Below are positions 8,513-16,813 of a stretch of 33,993 nucleotides of DNA, in pieces. Numbering within the stretch: position 1 is the stretch's first letter; every line of letters starts with the position of its first letter. The stretch is taken from the NCBI GenBank assembly GCA_022340545.1, contig JAJDNV010000141.1, positions 1 through 33,993 of the forward strand, in the 5' to 3' direction. The DNA comes from Acidobacteriota bacterium (GTDB taxonomy: Bacteria; Acidobacteriota; Vicinamibacteria; Fen-336). The translations under genes and the position numbers were made by a program. The notes under the pieces were generated by a model. It saw nothing but the letters and a program-made list of their open reading frames with translations, did not search any database and was not told the DNA's origin.

Positions 8513-10183
8513 GTGACCACCACGAGCAGCGGGCCGGGCGACGAGCAACGGGCCTTCCTGCAGCAGCGGGTAGCGCTGTTCGGGAAGGTGATGACCATCG
8601 TCAACGCCCTCGGCTGCGGGGCCTTCGTGGCGCTGTTTCCTTGGGAGTATCTCCTCAAGCCGTGGTTCGCCCTCTATCTCGTCAACGCCGGGTTGATCGT
8701 CGCGATGTGGCTGAGCTGCCGGACCGGGGTGCGATCGGTGCGCTTCTGTCGAACCATCGAGGCCACGGCCTTGATCGGATCGGCGCTGTCGAGCTCGGTG
8801 ATGAGCCGGTTCATGATTCCTTTCGGGCTGCCTCAGGCCCTCGGCGGCGTCGTGAGCCCCGCCGACCCCGCCTACGATCGCGTCGTCGGTCTGCACCAGG
8901 CCCACGCTGGGATGGGCATGGTCGTCGGTCTCGGCATCCTGGTCCTGGTCCGGGCCGCGATCGTGCCGTCGAAGACGCTGCGCACCGTGGTCCTGACGCT
9001 GCTGACCGGCGTGGTCGGGGGCACGATCATGACCGTGGGCGCCGTTCCCCTCGAGGGCCCGGAGCCGATCCTCCGCCACACCCCTCTCGACACCGCGGCC
9101 ATGACCGCCGCCAACTTCCTGGCCTGGTGGGCGCTGATCACCGTCGTCTGCGTGGCCATCACCCGGATCATCTACGGCCTGAGGCGCGACCTGGACCGGG
9201 CCCGCCAGCTCGGCCAGTACACCCTCGAGGAGAAGCTGGGCTCAGGCGGCATGGGCACGGTCTATCGCGCCCGCCACGCCATGATGCGTCGTCCCACCGC
9301 GGTCAAGCTGCTCCCACCCGGCAAGGCGGGGGAGGCCAACCTGGCCCGGTTCGAGCGCGAGGTCCAGCTGACCGCCCAGCTCACCCACCCCAACACCGTC
9401 ACCATCTTCGACTACGGGCGCACCCCCGACGGCATCTTCTACTACGCCATGGAGCTCCTCGACGGAGCTACCGTTGCCGACGTGGTGCGCTTCGACGGGG
9501 CCCAGCCCCCGGGGCGCGTGCTCAAGGTGCTGGCGGAGGTGGCGAGCGCCCTCGAGGAGGCCCACGGCATCGACTTCATCCACCGCGACATCAAGCCCGC
9601 CAACGTCATCCTGTGCTGGCAGGGCGGGAAGCCCGACGTCGCCAAGCTGGTCGACTTCGGCCTGGTCAAGGACCTGGCCGGCACCGACGGGGTCGAGCTC
9701 ACCAGCACCGCGACCCTCGCCGGCACCCCGCTCTATCTGTCACCGGAGGCGTTGACCGCTCCCGACAAGGTCGACGCTCGCGCCGACCTCTACTCTCTGG
9801 GCGCGGTGGGCTACTTCATGCTGACCGGCAGCCACGTCTTCGCCGGCCGGACCCTGGCCGAGGTTTGTGGCCACCATCTCCACACGACGCCCGAGCCCCC
9901 GTCGCACCGGCTCGGCCACCCCGTCCCCTCCGACCTCGAGGCGCTCATTCTCTCGTGCCTGGCCAAGGAGGCCTCCGAGCGGCCGCAGTCGGCGAGCGCG
10001 CTCCTGGGTCAGATCCTCTCCTGCTCCAGCTACGGCGAATGGAGCGACGACGCGGCCCGCGCCTGGTGGCAGGAGAAGGCCGAGGGGCTGCGGGACCTTC
10101 GCCGGGAAGAGATGGAGACCCCGCACTCGCTGAGCCTCGCCGTCGACCTGGACCGCTGCGACCACACCCTCACGAAGCCGTAG
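8513..10183 (+). CDS. Membrane-anchored Ser/Thr protein kinase with N-terminal membrane segments
   Basis: A 556-residue eukaryote-like kinase. I prefer the GTG at 8513, with GGGAG five bases upstream, to the earlier GTG at 8453. Residues about 15-225 hold several hydrophobic segments (VMTIVNALGCGAFVALF, WFALYLVNAGLIVAMWL, MVVGLGILVLVRAAIV, VVLTLLTGVVGGTIMTVG, WWALITVVCVAITRIIYGL). The kinase follows at about 230-510: LGSGGMGTVYRAR, AVKLL, catalytic Asp359 in HRDIKPAN, Asp381 in VDFGLVK, and GTPLYLSPEAL. All key catalytic residues are present, so it should be active in the cytoplasm. Membrane region first and kinase last is the reverse of PknB-type kinases, and no known extracellular sensor domain is visible. 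It sits between carbohydrate genes and is bounded by a direct repeat. Its targets are unknown. Confidence 0.92.
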   Translation: MTTTSSGPGDEQRAFLQQRVALFGKVMTIVNALGCGAFVALFPWEYLLKPWFALYLVNAGLIVAMWLSCRTGVRSVRFCRTIEATALIGSALSSSVMSRFMIPFGLPQALGGVVSPADPAYDRVVGLHQAHAGMGMVVGLGILVLVRAAIVPSKTLRTVVLTLLTGVVGGTIMTVGAVPLEGPEPILRHTPLDTAAMTAANFLAWWALITVVCVAITRIIYGLRRDLDRARQLGQYTLEEKLGSGGMGTVYRARHAMMRRPTAVKLLPPGKAGEANLARFEREVQLTAQLTHPNTVTIFDYGRTPDGIFYYAMELLDGATVADVVRFDGAQPPGRVLKVLAEVASALEEAHGIDFIHRDIKPANVILCWQGGKPDVAKLVDFGLVKDLAGTDGVELTSTATLAGTPLYLSPEALTAPDKVDARADLYSLGAVGYFMLTGSHVFAGRTLAEVCGHHLHTTPEPPSHRLGHPVPSDLEALILSCLAKEASERPQSASALLGQILSCSSYGEWSDDAARAWWQEKAEGLRDLRREEMETPHSLSLAVDLDRCDHTLTKP

Positions 10184-10191
10184 GGGCGGTC

Positions 10192-10231
10192 CATGGAGTC
10201 AGCGCGGGGGCGGATGGCTACTTCGCGTCGA
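10192..10231. repeat. Direct repeat, right copy, flanking the kinase gene
   Basis: This is the partner of 8381-8420 (33 of 40 bases identical). It begins just after the kinase stop codon and runs into the last codons of the minus-strand GH51 gene, so part of it encodes the end of that protein (FDAK). Confidence 0.6.
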
Positions 10232-12365
10232 ACTCGTACACCGTCAGGCTGGCCGGGGGAAGCGTGATCCGGCTCGGTGCCTCCGGCAGCGAGCTCTCCG
10301 CCAGAGTCGCCGGCGGCCCGCTGAATCGGCCCCATCCCGGACCGCCAGGCGGTGGTGTCTCCCTGGCCGGCGCGGTCAGCTGGAAGACCTTCGTGGGCCC
10401 GCTGGCCTGGACGCCGGACAGATGGAGATCGCACTCCTGCGGCGTCTCGGTGGGATTCACCACGGAGATGACCATCTTCCCGCGGTCGGACCGGACCGCC
10501 GCGAACACGTCGAGCGGATAGGTCGGGCTTCCGGAAGGGCGCGCCGAGGCGTCGATGCCGACGACTCCCTTCGTGGGACGCTGCGGAGAGTCGCCGTCCA
10601 CGGCGACCGGCAGCGCGCCGGCGAAGTGGTCGTGCAGCACCTTCATCACGAGGCCTTCCCGGCGGAGCCCGATCGCGTCCCCGAAGGAGTCGTTCGCCAG
10701 CCCGCGCATGCCTCCGGTCGCGACGGCGAGCCCTACCATGTCCGAATGGCGGAAGAACTCGTGGTACACGAGGGCGTTGGTCAGGGAATAGAGCATCGGG
10801 TGGCTGACGGGCGGCGGCCCACCCCCCAGGCCCCGGTTCCGGGGAGACCACTCGTCGAACGCGAAGCGGATGTCCTTGTCCTTCAGGTGGGGGAACCTCT
10901 TCAGGTACTCCTCCCACGCCTCGAACTTGAACTGCACCCGGTTCGACAGCCGCCGGACCTTGAGGGCGAGGGGCTCGTCGGACGCCACGAACTGCTCCCG
11001 GGCGGGGTCGATCACCAGGTTGGGGTAGCCGTAGAAGTGCTCGCCGAGGAAGTCGATGAAGTCGGCCGACGTCGCAAGCAGCGCCCCCGTCCAATCCTGG
11101 CTCGAGCCGAAGGCGAACGGCAGCGGCTCGCTCACCTCCTCGCGCTCGCTGAAGGTGCCCAGCTGCCGGTTCTCGATGTAGCACCAGGACGCCTCCTCGG
11201 GCGTAGCGCCCGAGGCGATCACCTTGACGGTCGGGTCGACCTCCCGCATGGCCCGGACGATCAGGTTGTGCTTCTCCGGGTACTGCCGGATGGACATGTG
11301 GCCCCACTGCCAGGGGCCGTACATCTCGTTGCCGACTCCCCAGATCTTCACACCGTAGGGCGCGGGATGACCGTTCGCCGCGCGCAGGCTGCCGAGCCGC
11401 GTCGTCGCGGCGCCGTTCACGTACTCGACCTCCTCGGCCGCCGAGTGGGCGTCGCCGAGGCCGGAGTTCACGGCCAGATAGGGCACGGCGCCGACGAGGC
11501 GGCAGAAGACCATGAAGTCGTCGATGCCCATGTCGTTCGATTCGAGACCGTGCCAGGCCAGCTCGCGCCGCGGCGGGCGCGTGTCGCGGTCACCGATCCC
11601 ATCCCGCCAGTCGTAGGCGGAGACGAAGTTGCCGCCGGGCCAGCGCGCGATCTCGATTCCCAGCTCCTTCAGCCAGTGGATCGTCGCGGCCTTGAAGCCC
11701 GAGACGTTGTCGGCCGGCATCAGGGAGGCGACCCCGACGTGGAACGAGCCGGTGCCGGTCCCGACGATCTCCAAGCGGCCGTCGCTGGTGTCGGCCCGGG
11801 CCACGAACTCCAGCGGGAACCTGGTGTATTCGGCGGCGAGCGTGGGGACGTCGATCGTCTGCCGGTCGCCCGGGCTCGGCCCCCAGACCAGGCTAACGCT
11901 CACCCGGGCCCCGGGGCTGCCGGCCAGCGCCACCCGCCCGGTGTAGGCCCGGCCGCCGCGCAGCGCGAGGCCCGACTGGCTCACGCCATGCGGCGTCGCC
12001 GCCTCGAGCCGGACGAGCGGGCTCCACTCGCCCACGTAGGCGTTCTCCCTGTCCATGATTACGAACGCGTCGGGGCCGACCGGCATCCATCGCCGTTGCG
12101 AGCGCCTTCGGCCAAAGCCGCCGGTCACGGCGGCGGGATCCGCCTGCGAGGTGACCCGATTGAAGAACTTCCGGTCGGACAGCATCTCGGCCCAGACACC
12201 GGTCGTGGCCGGCTCCATGAAGCCGCCGAACACCAGCGGCGTGACGGGCGGCCCCGTGCGATTGGCGTCGATGGTGGCCGCCACCGGCTCCGCCGCCGCC
12301 GTTGCCGCGAGGAGGGCCATCAGGGCGAACGACGCGATCCACTTTCCAGGGCGATGCATGTGCAC
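10218..12365 (-). CDS. GH51-type alpha-L-arabinofuranosidase with N-terminal beta-sandwich, exported (copy C)
   Basis: A 715-residue enzyme of the GH51 clan A type, longer and only distantly related to the two other GH51 genes here. The first ATG (12365) has GGAGAG five bases upstream. The signal peptide ends near ATAAAE. After FGGFMEP comes a carbohydrate-binding-like beta-sandwich (about residues 100-215: GGRAYTGRVALAG, RLEIVGTGTGSFHVG), then the catalytic barrel. The latter contains IARWPGGNFVSAYDWRDGIG, acid/base Glu347 in WGVGNEMYG and nucleophile Glu505 in FAFDEWSP, followed by a C-terminal sandwich. The likely reaction is removal of arabinofuranosyl side chains, though some relatives of this layout act on other furanosides. 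It lies 40 bases downstream of the GH9 gene and is probably transcribed with it. It converges with the kinase gene. Confidence 0.9.
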   Translation of the reverse strand: MHMHRPGKWIASFALMALLAATAAAEPVAATIDANRTGPPVTPLVFGGFMEPATTGVWAEMLSDRKFFNRVTSQADPAAVTGGFGRRRSQRRWMPVGPDAFVIMDRENAYVGEWSPLVRLEAATPHGVSQSGLALRGGRAYTGRVALAGSPGARVSVSLVWGPSPGDRQTIDVPTLAAEYTRFPLEFVARADTSDGRLEIVGTGTGSFHVGVASLMPADNVSGFKAATIHWLKELGIEIARWPGGNFVSAYDWRDGIGDRDTRPPRRELAWHGLESNDMGIDDFMVFCRLVGAVPYLAVNSGLGDAHSAAEEVEYVNGAATTRLGSLRAANGHPAPYGVKIWGVGNEMYGPWQWGHMSIRQYPEKHNLIVRAMREVDPTVKVIASGATPEEASWCYIENRQLGTFSEREEVSEPLPFAFGSSQDWTGALLATSADFIDFLGEHFYGYPNLVIDPAREQFVASDEPLALKVRRLSNRVQFKFEAWEEYLKRFPHLKDKDIRFAFDEWSPRNRGLGGGPPPVSHPMLYSLTNALVYHEFFRHSDMVGLAVATGGMRGLANDSFGDAIGLRREGLVMKVLHDHFAGALPVAVDGDSPQRPTKGVVGIDASARPSGSPTYPLDVFAAVRSDRGKMVISVVNPTETPQECDLHLSGVQASGPTKVFQLTAPARETPPPGGPGWGRFSGPPATLAESSLPEAPSRITLPPASLTVYEFDAK

Positions 12366-12405
12366 TCTCCGTTTCAGCGAAATCCCTGCACGCGGGGTGG
12401 CACGG

Positions 12406-14973
12406 CTATTCGCCGAGCAGCTCCTGCGCGGCGTTCGCGAGGAAGATGTAGTCCGCCCCGATGCCGATCACATACTCGTTCTCGCCCCACAGGAAGGGCC
12501 AGTCGTCCATGTTCTCCGGGTAGTCGGGCTTCAGCACCAGCACCCCTGGAACGACGCCGCCCGCGATGAAGGAGAAGTCCGCGCGGTTGTTGCCGTAGGC
12601 CACATGCTTGGACCGGTTGCCGACGGCGGAGACGAACGAGTAGTTGTGCGCCGGGTGCGTTCCGAAGATGTAGTCCAGGCCGCGGGTGACGAGATCAACG
12701 CCCACGAGGTCCGGAAACGCCTTGTGCAGATGATAGTTCGTCGTCGCCCAGCGGATGACCTGCGAGTTGCCGGCCCAGCCGCCCGTGGTGATCGGCACGC
12801 CGTAGGGGTTCTCCTCGAGCATGCCGTCGAGCTCGACCCTGTACGTCTCGACGTAGGGCCGCAGCTTCGCCGCGTAGGCCGAATCCATGAGGGGAATCGC
12901 CCGCAGGGCGAGCGGGAGCACCCGGCCGGCGCTCCGCTCGAGGGCGGGCCAGACCAGCTCCTGGAACCGGTCGACGTACTCCTGCTCAGTGGTCGCGATC
13001 ATCAGCTGCATCACGGCCGTCAGCTCCGCGACCGGGCCGAACCTCGCCGCGAAGCCCGTTGGCGGCGGCGCGGGGCGGGCGCGCTCCTCGGCGTACGCCT
13101 TTGTCGCGAGGGCGAGGCAGTCGCTGGCCAGCGCGTCGTTGAAGCCACGCAGTGCCCGGCTGGCCGCGGCCAGTGCGCCGATCCCCGAGTAGTTCGAGAA
13201 CGGCGAATCGTTCGTGTAGACCCACCGGTCGTCGGGCGTGCCGCTCCTTCCTCCCTCGGACTCGTACGGCTTCAGCGACGGGTCGTAGATCAGGTTGTCG
13301 GTCTGCGTCGAGGCGTCGCCGAGGTGGTGGTACCGGTGCAGCTCGCCGTCGACGATGCCCCGCACCAGACGTCCGATCGAGCGGTACTGGGCCGCGATCT
13401 GCAGCGCGCCGTGCTCGATCTGCTGCAGCACGTCCGCCTTCCCGTCCGGCCGGTGGATGTCGACGAAGCGGAGGTCCTGGTCGACGAGGGTCTGGTCGCG
13501 CGCTGGCCGAAAGGTCTCCCAGATCGCCACCAGGCTCGAGACCGTCGCCGCGTGCGACCCGCCCTGGATATCGAAGTCACCGGCGTCGAACCAGCCGCCC
13601 ACCGCCAGGCCGGGGATCCGCTCGCCCGGCTCGTACGGGGTGTTGGTCGTGGCGCCCGTCCGGTAGCCGTCGAAGTGCTGCTCGTTGAGCGGCGCCTGCA
13701 CTGCGTCGTCCAGGTGCGGCGCGCCGTGCCAGACCCGGTAGGCCTCGTTCACGAACATGTGGTCCATCTGGACCGGGAAGAACACGTCGAGCGTCGGGTG
13801 CCAGACCCGGTCGTACACGTTCGTCGCGATCGGGAACGCGCCGGTCTTCTGTGTCCCGTACTGGATGAAGTACAGGCCCGGGTCCCTCACGGACGAGAAG
13901 TCGGCCACGGCGTAGTTGTAGCGGAGGTACTTGCCCCACGGGGTGACCTCAACCTCCTTCTTTTCGGCCTGCGTGCCGTCTGGGAGGATCTCGATCAGGG
14001 CGGCGGTGGCGAGCGGCGTGTCGTTCGCGTCCAGCTCGATGACCGCCCGCTTGGGCTGCGAGGGATGGTAGCCCACCTGGGAGAAGCCGATGACGGGCGT
14101 GCGCGTCCAGTTCGGGATCGTGTGCGGCTCGACGTGCCACTCGGCGGCCTTGCCGGCCGTCTTCGTCGCCAGGAGCGTGCGGACGATGAACCAGCCGTTC
14201 TGGGCGAGGTTGCGGCCGTCGAAAAGCTGCAGCTCACCCGACAGGGACCGGATCGCGACGGAACGCTCCGGGTCCTCGGGGGCCATGAGGATGGTGGTGC
14301 CGGTGGCGATCGGCTGCGCCTCGACATAGTCCTCGTGGCCGTGGAGATCGAACGTCGAGTGCCCCTCGAACTGCGGGATCTTCCTGCCGGAGGGAAGGGT
14401 CGTGGTCGGACCGGCCGGGTAGCGCGGGAAGATGCCGGGCGTGCCGTCGATCAGGTAGGTGCGCTCCCAGTAGCGCGACGGCCGGAACTCGAGGTTCAGT
14501 CCGGCCCGGCCTTCGAGCTGGGCGGGCAGGGGCTCGTCGAGGTAGACGGCGATCCGGAACCCGGCGCCGTCCGGGGTGACGACGAGGCGGGAGTCGAAGT
14601 CGAAGGCCTCGTAGCGCAGCGTCACCTCGATCGTGTTCGTCTGCGGATCGACCCTCCGATCCGCGACCTTCGGGATCTGGTCCCACTGCTCGGGCGTGGG
14701 GCTCAGGCGGACCGCTCCGCCGGTGGCGTTCCTCACTCCGTGGTGGATGATCTCGACGGCGGCCGTCTTCTCGTCGAAGAACATGCCGTTGTACTCGTTC
14801 GTGAAGACGAGAACGTTGAGGCCCCGCTTCTCGAAATACTGCTGGTCGTTGATCGTCAGCTGCTCCTGCTGGGCGAAGGCGCCCGCGGCGCACAAGGCGA
14901 GGACGATCGTGAGGGCTGAGACAGCCCAGGTGCTGGTCGGCAGTCCGCCGAAGTTGCTCTTGATCATCATCAT
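12406..14973 (-). CDS. GH9 family glycoside hydrolase (cellulase type), exported
   Basis: An 855-residue inverting glycosidase of the endoglucanase/exo-glucosidase family. The ORF opens at a GTG at 15000. I prefer the ATG at 14973, which puts MMMIKSNF directly before a good signal peptide ending AAGAFAQQ, though the ribosome site there is weak. Residues about 30-350 are N-terminal beta-sandwich sequence. An Ig-like CelD_N-type domain (GFSQVGYHPSQPKRAVIEL) then leads into the (alpha/alpha)6 barrel. Catalytic candidates are Asp463 and Asp466 in GGWFDAGDFD and the general acid Glu833 in WGENEYVIG near the C-terminus, with TGGWAGNS and FGTHPAHNYSFVSAVGNR between them. The protein is longer than a minimal GH9 because of the N-terminal part. 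It could act on beta-glucan, xyloglucan or short cello-oligomers. It is divergent from the GH51 gene at 15192. Confidence 0.9.
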   Translation of the reverse strand: MMMIKSNFGGLPTSTWAVSALTIVLALCAAGAFAQQEQLTINDQQYFEKRGLNVLVFTNEYNGMFFDEKTAAVEIIHHGVRNATGGAVRLSPTPEQWDQIPKVADRRVDPQTNTIEVTLRYEAFDFDSRLVVTPDGAGFRIAVYLDEPLPAQLEGRAGLNLEFRPSRYWERTYLIDGTPGIFPRYPAGPTTTLPSGRKIPQFEGHSTFDLHGHEDYVEAQPIATGTTILMAPEDPERSVAIRSLSGELQLFDGRNLAQNGWFIVRTLLATKTAGKAAEWHVEPHTIPNWTRTPVIGFSQVGYHPSQPKRAVIELDANDTPLATAALIEILPDGTQAEKKEVEVTPWGKYLRYNYAVADFSSVRDPGLYFIQYGTQKTGAFPIATNVYDRVWHPTLDVFFPVQMDHMFVNEAYRVWHGAPHLDDAVQAPLNEQHFDGYRTGATTNTPYEPGERIPGLAVGGWFDAGDFDIQGGSHAATVSSLVAIWETFRPARDQTLVDQDLRFVDIHRPDGKADVLQQIEHGALQIAAQYRSIGRLVRGIVDGELHRYHHLGDASTQTDNLIYDPSLKPYESEGGRSGTPDDRWVYTNDSPFSNYSGIGALAAASRALRGFNDALASDCLALATKAYAEERARPAPPPTGFAARFGPVAELTAVMQLMIATTEQEYVDRFQELVWPALERSAGRVLPLALRAIPLMDSAYAAKLRPYVETYRVELDGMLEENPYGVPITTGGWAGNSQVIRWATTNYHLHKAFPDLVGVDLVTRGLDYIFGTHPAHNYSFVSAVGNRSKHVAYGNNRADFSFIAGGVVPGVLVLKPDYPENMDDWPFLWGENEYVIGIGADYIFLANAAQELLGE

Positions 14974-15023
14974 GTCCGTTCGTGAAAGAGTGTCGAACAC
15001 GGAATCCGGGGGTGGAGGCGAAG

Positions 15024-15041
15024 GCCCTCTCGCGCGAGGGC
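15024..15041 (-). repeat. Hairpin in the presumed GH9 leader
   Basis: GCCCTC and GAGGGC form a 6-base stem around TCGCGC. It falls just downstream of the TATAAT on the minus strand, so it would sit at the very 5' end of the GH9 transcript, where it could stabilise the mRNA or mask translation. Its centre, CTCGCGCGAG, is also a perfect palindrome and could bind a regulator. Confidence 0.3.
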
Positions 15042-15053
15042 GATTCGACGTGG

Positions 15054-15059
15054 ATTATA
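15054..15059 (-). promoter_or_regulatory. Perfect -10 box TATAAT facing the GH9 gene
   Basis: Minus-strand TATAAT stands out in DNA this GC-rich and lies about 80 bases upstream of the GH9 start. The -35 region at 16-18 bases (CTCCCT or similar) is poor, so activation by a regulator or an alternative sigma factor is possible. The 218-base divergent region serves both GH9 and the GH51 gene at 15192. I see no comparable box facing the GH51 gene. Confidence 0.4.
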
Positions 15060-15191
15060 GCCGCGTCGGAAGAAAGAGGGAGACGCAGGTGCGAGCCGGA
15101 CGCTTGAACAGGCCCTCTAGAGCGGGGTAGTCTCCAGCCGGCGTGGAGGGAACGACTGTCCTTTCGCCGAAGATCTAGAAGGGGGTCAGGA

Positions 15192-16793
15192 GTGTTCATT
15201 GTCTCCCGTGTTGGCAAGAAGGCGGTCATCGGCATCGGCGTCTGGGTGCTCGCGGTGACACCGGCCGTCGCCCAGGGCATCGACGCCCGCATCATCATCG
15301 ATGCCGATCAGCCCGGCCCGAGGATCAATCCGGATGTCTACGGCCAGTTCGTCGAACACCTGGGCCGAGGGGTGTACGAAGGCATCTGGGTGGGCGAGGA
15401 CTCTGCGATTCCAAACGTGCGCGGTATTCGCAGCGATGTCGTAGCCGCGCTGCGAAGGATTCGTGTGCCGGTGGTGCGCTGGCCCGGTGGCTGCTTTGCC
15501 GAGCGCTATCACTGGCGCGACGGCCTCGGGCCCCGCGACCGGAGGCCGCTCGGGGTGAACGCCGCGCGGGGCAATGAACCCGAGACCAATGCCTTCGGCT
15601 CGCACGAGTTCATGGACTTTCTCGAGCAGATCGGCGCGAAGGCGTTTCTATCCGTGAACGTCGCCAGCGGCTCACCGGGCGAAGCGCAGGCCTGGCTGCG
15701 ATATCTCACCGGACCCGCCACTTCCGGTCCTGGGCAGGAGCGCGCGCGCAACGGCCACCCGCAGCCCTACGAGATTGCCTTCGTCGGGATCGGCAACGAG
15801 ACCTGGGGCTGCGGTGGCAACATGACGGCCGAGTACTACTCGGACGTCTACCGTCGGTACGTCAGCGTGCTGGGGCGCTACGGGACACTCGTGGCCGCGG
15901 ACGCCAACTCCGACGACTACGCCTGGACCGAGACCCTGCTCAAGCGGGCACTCTACCGTCACGCCGTGGCGACACCGCTCGCCTACATCAGCCGACGCCC
16001 GCAGATCAGCATGATGGGTCTGCACTTCTACACCTTCGCGGGCAACGACTGGGGCAAGAAGAGCCGCGCCACCGGATTCAGCGAGACCGACTGGGCCCTC
16101 TCCCTCGAGCGCACCTCGAAGATGGACGAGCTCATCACGCGCCACGCCGCCATCCTCGACCGCTACGATCCGGAGGGGCGCATTGGCCTCTCCATCAACG
16201 AATGGGGCAGCTGGTGGGCCGCCGACGAGAACCGACCGTCCAATCTCTACCAGGTCGCCACCTTGCGCGACGCGGTGATCGCCGGGCTCACCCTCAACAT
16301 CTTCCAGAACCACGCCGAGCGCGTGCGCATGGCCAACATCGCACAGATGATCAACGTGCTGCAGGCGATGATCCTCACCCGTGGCGAGAAGATGATCGTG
16401 ACGCCGACCTATCACGTGTTCGACCTGTATCAGCCCCACCAGGGCGCCACACGGGTCCCCGCGCACGTGTCCGCGCCCGACTACTCCCATGGGGACGTGG
16501 AGCTGCCGTCGCTCAGCGCCTCCGCGTCGCGCCACGATCTCGGCACCCTCACGTTGTCGCTCGTGAATCTGGACCCCAACCGTGACGTGCGTGTCCGCGC
16601 CGACGTGCACGGGTTCGCCGCGCATGAGGCGGCCGGGCGCGTGGTCACCGCCGCCACCATGGACGCACACCCGGACTTCGACGCCCAGGACCCCCTGGTC
16701 CCGGTCGCTCTCGGCGGGGTCGTCGTCCAGGACGGTGCGGTGACGTTCACTGCGCCGGCGAAATCCGTCCTGGTGATCGAGCTCGGAGAGTAG
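15192..16793 (+). CDS. GH51 alpha-L-arabinofuranosidase, exported (copy B)
   Basis: A 533-residue retaining arabinofuranosidase, a close paralogue of the gene at 2955. The start is a GTG; AAGGGGG lies about 5 bases upstream and the signal peptide (AVIGIGVWVLAVTPAVAQG) follows immediately. Shared landmarks are YGQFVEHLGRGVYEGIWVG, VRWPGGCFAERYHWR, HEFMDFLEQIG, acid/base Glu203 in GIGNETWGCGGN and nucleophile Glu337 in INEWGSWW. It is of normal length and complete. It heads a second three-gene run, with 20 bases to the large glycosidase-like gene. Having three GH51-type enzymes in one cluster suggests division of labour by linkage (alpha-1,2, 1,3 or 1,5) or by substrate size, but the sequence does not say which. 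Confidence 0.95.
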   Translation: MFIVSRVGKKAVIGIGVWVLAVTPAVAQGIDARIIIDADQPGPRINPDVYGQFVEHLGRGVYEGIWVGEDSAIPNVRGIRSDVVAALRRIRVPVVRWPGGCFAERYHWRDGLGPRDRRPLGVNAARGNEPETNAFGSHEFMDFLEQIGAKAFLSVNVASGSPGEAQAWLRYLTGPATSGPGQERARNGHPQPYEIAFVGIGNETWGCGGNMTAEYYSDVYRRYVSVLGRYGTLVAADANSDDYAWTETLLKRALYRHAVATPLAYISRRPQISMMGLHFYTFAGNDWGKKSRATGFSETDWALSLERTSKMDELITRHAAILDRYDPEGRIGLSINEWGSWWAADENRPSNLYQVATLRDAVIAGLTLNIFQNHAERVRMANIAQMINVLQAMILTRGEKMIVTPTYHVFDLYQPHQGATRVPAHVSAPDYSHGDVELPSLSASASRHDLGTLTLSLVNLDPNRDVRVRADVHGFAAHEAAGRVVTAATMDAHPDFDAQDPLVPVALGGVVVQDGAVTFTAPAKSVLVIELGE

Positions 16794-16813
16794 CCGGGCG
16801 AGTACAAGAAGCC

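Noticed and set aside
12055-14919. 954-residue plus-strand ORF opposite the GH9 and GH51 genes
   Set aside because: It crosses two real minus-strand genes and their gap, with no recognisable domain.
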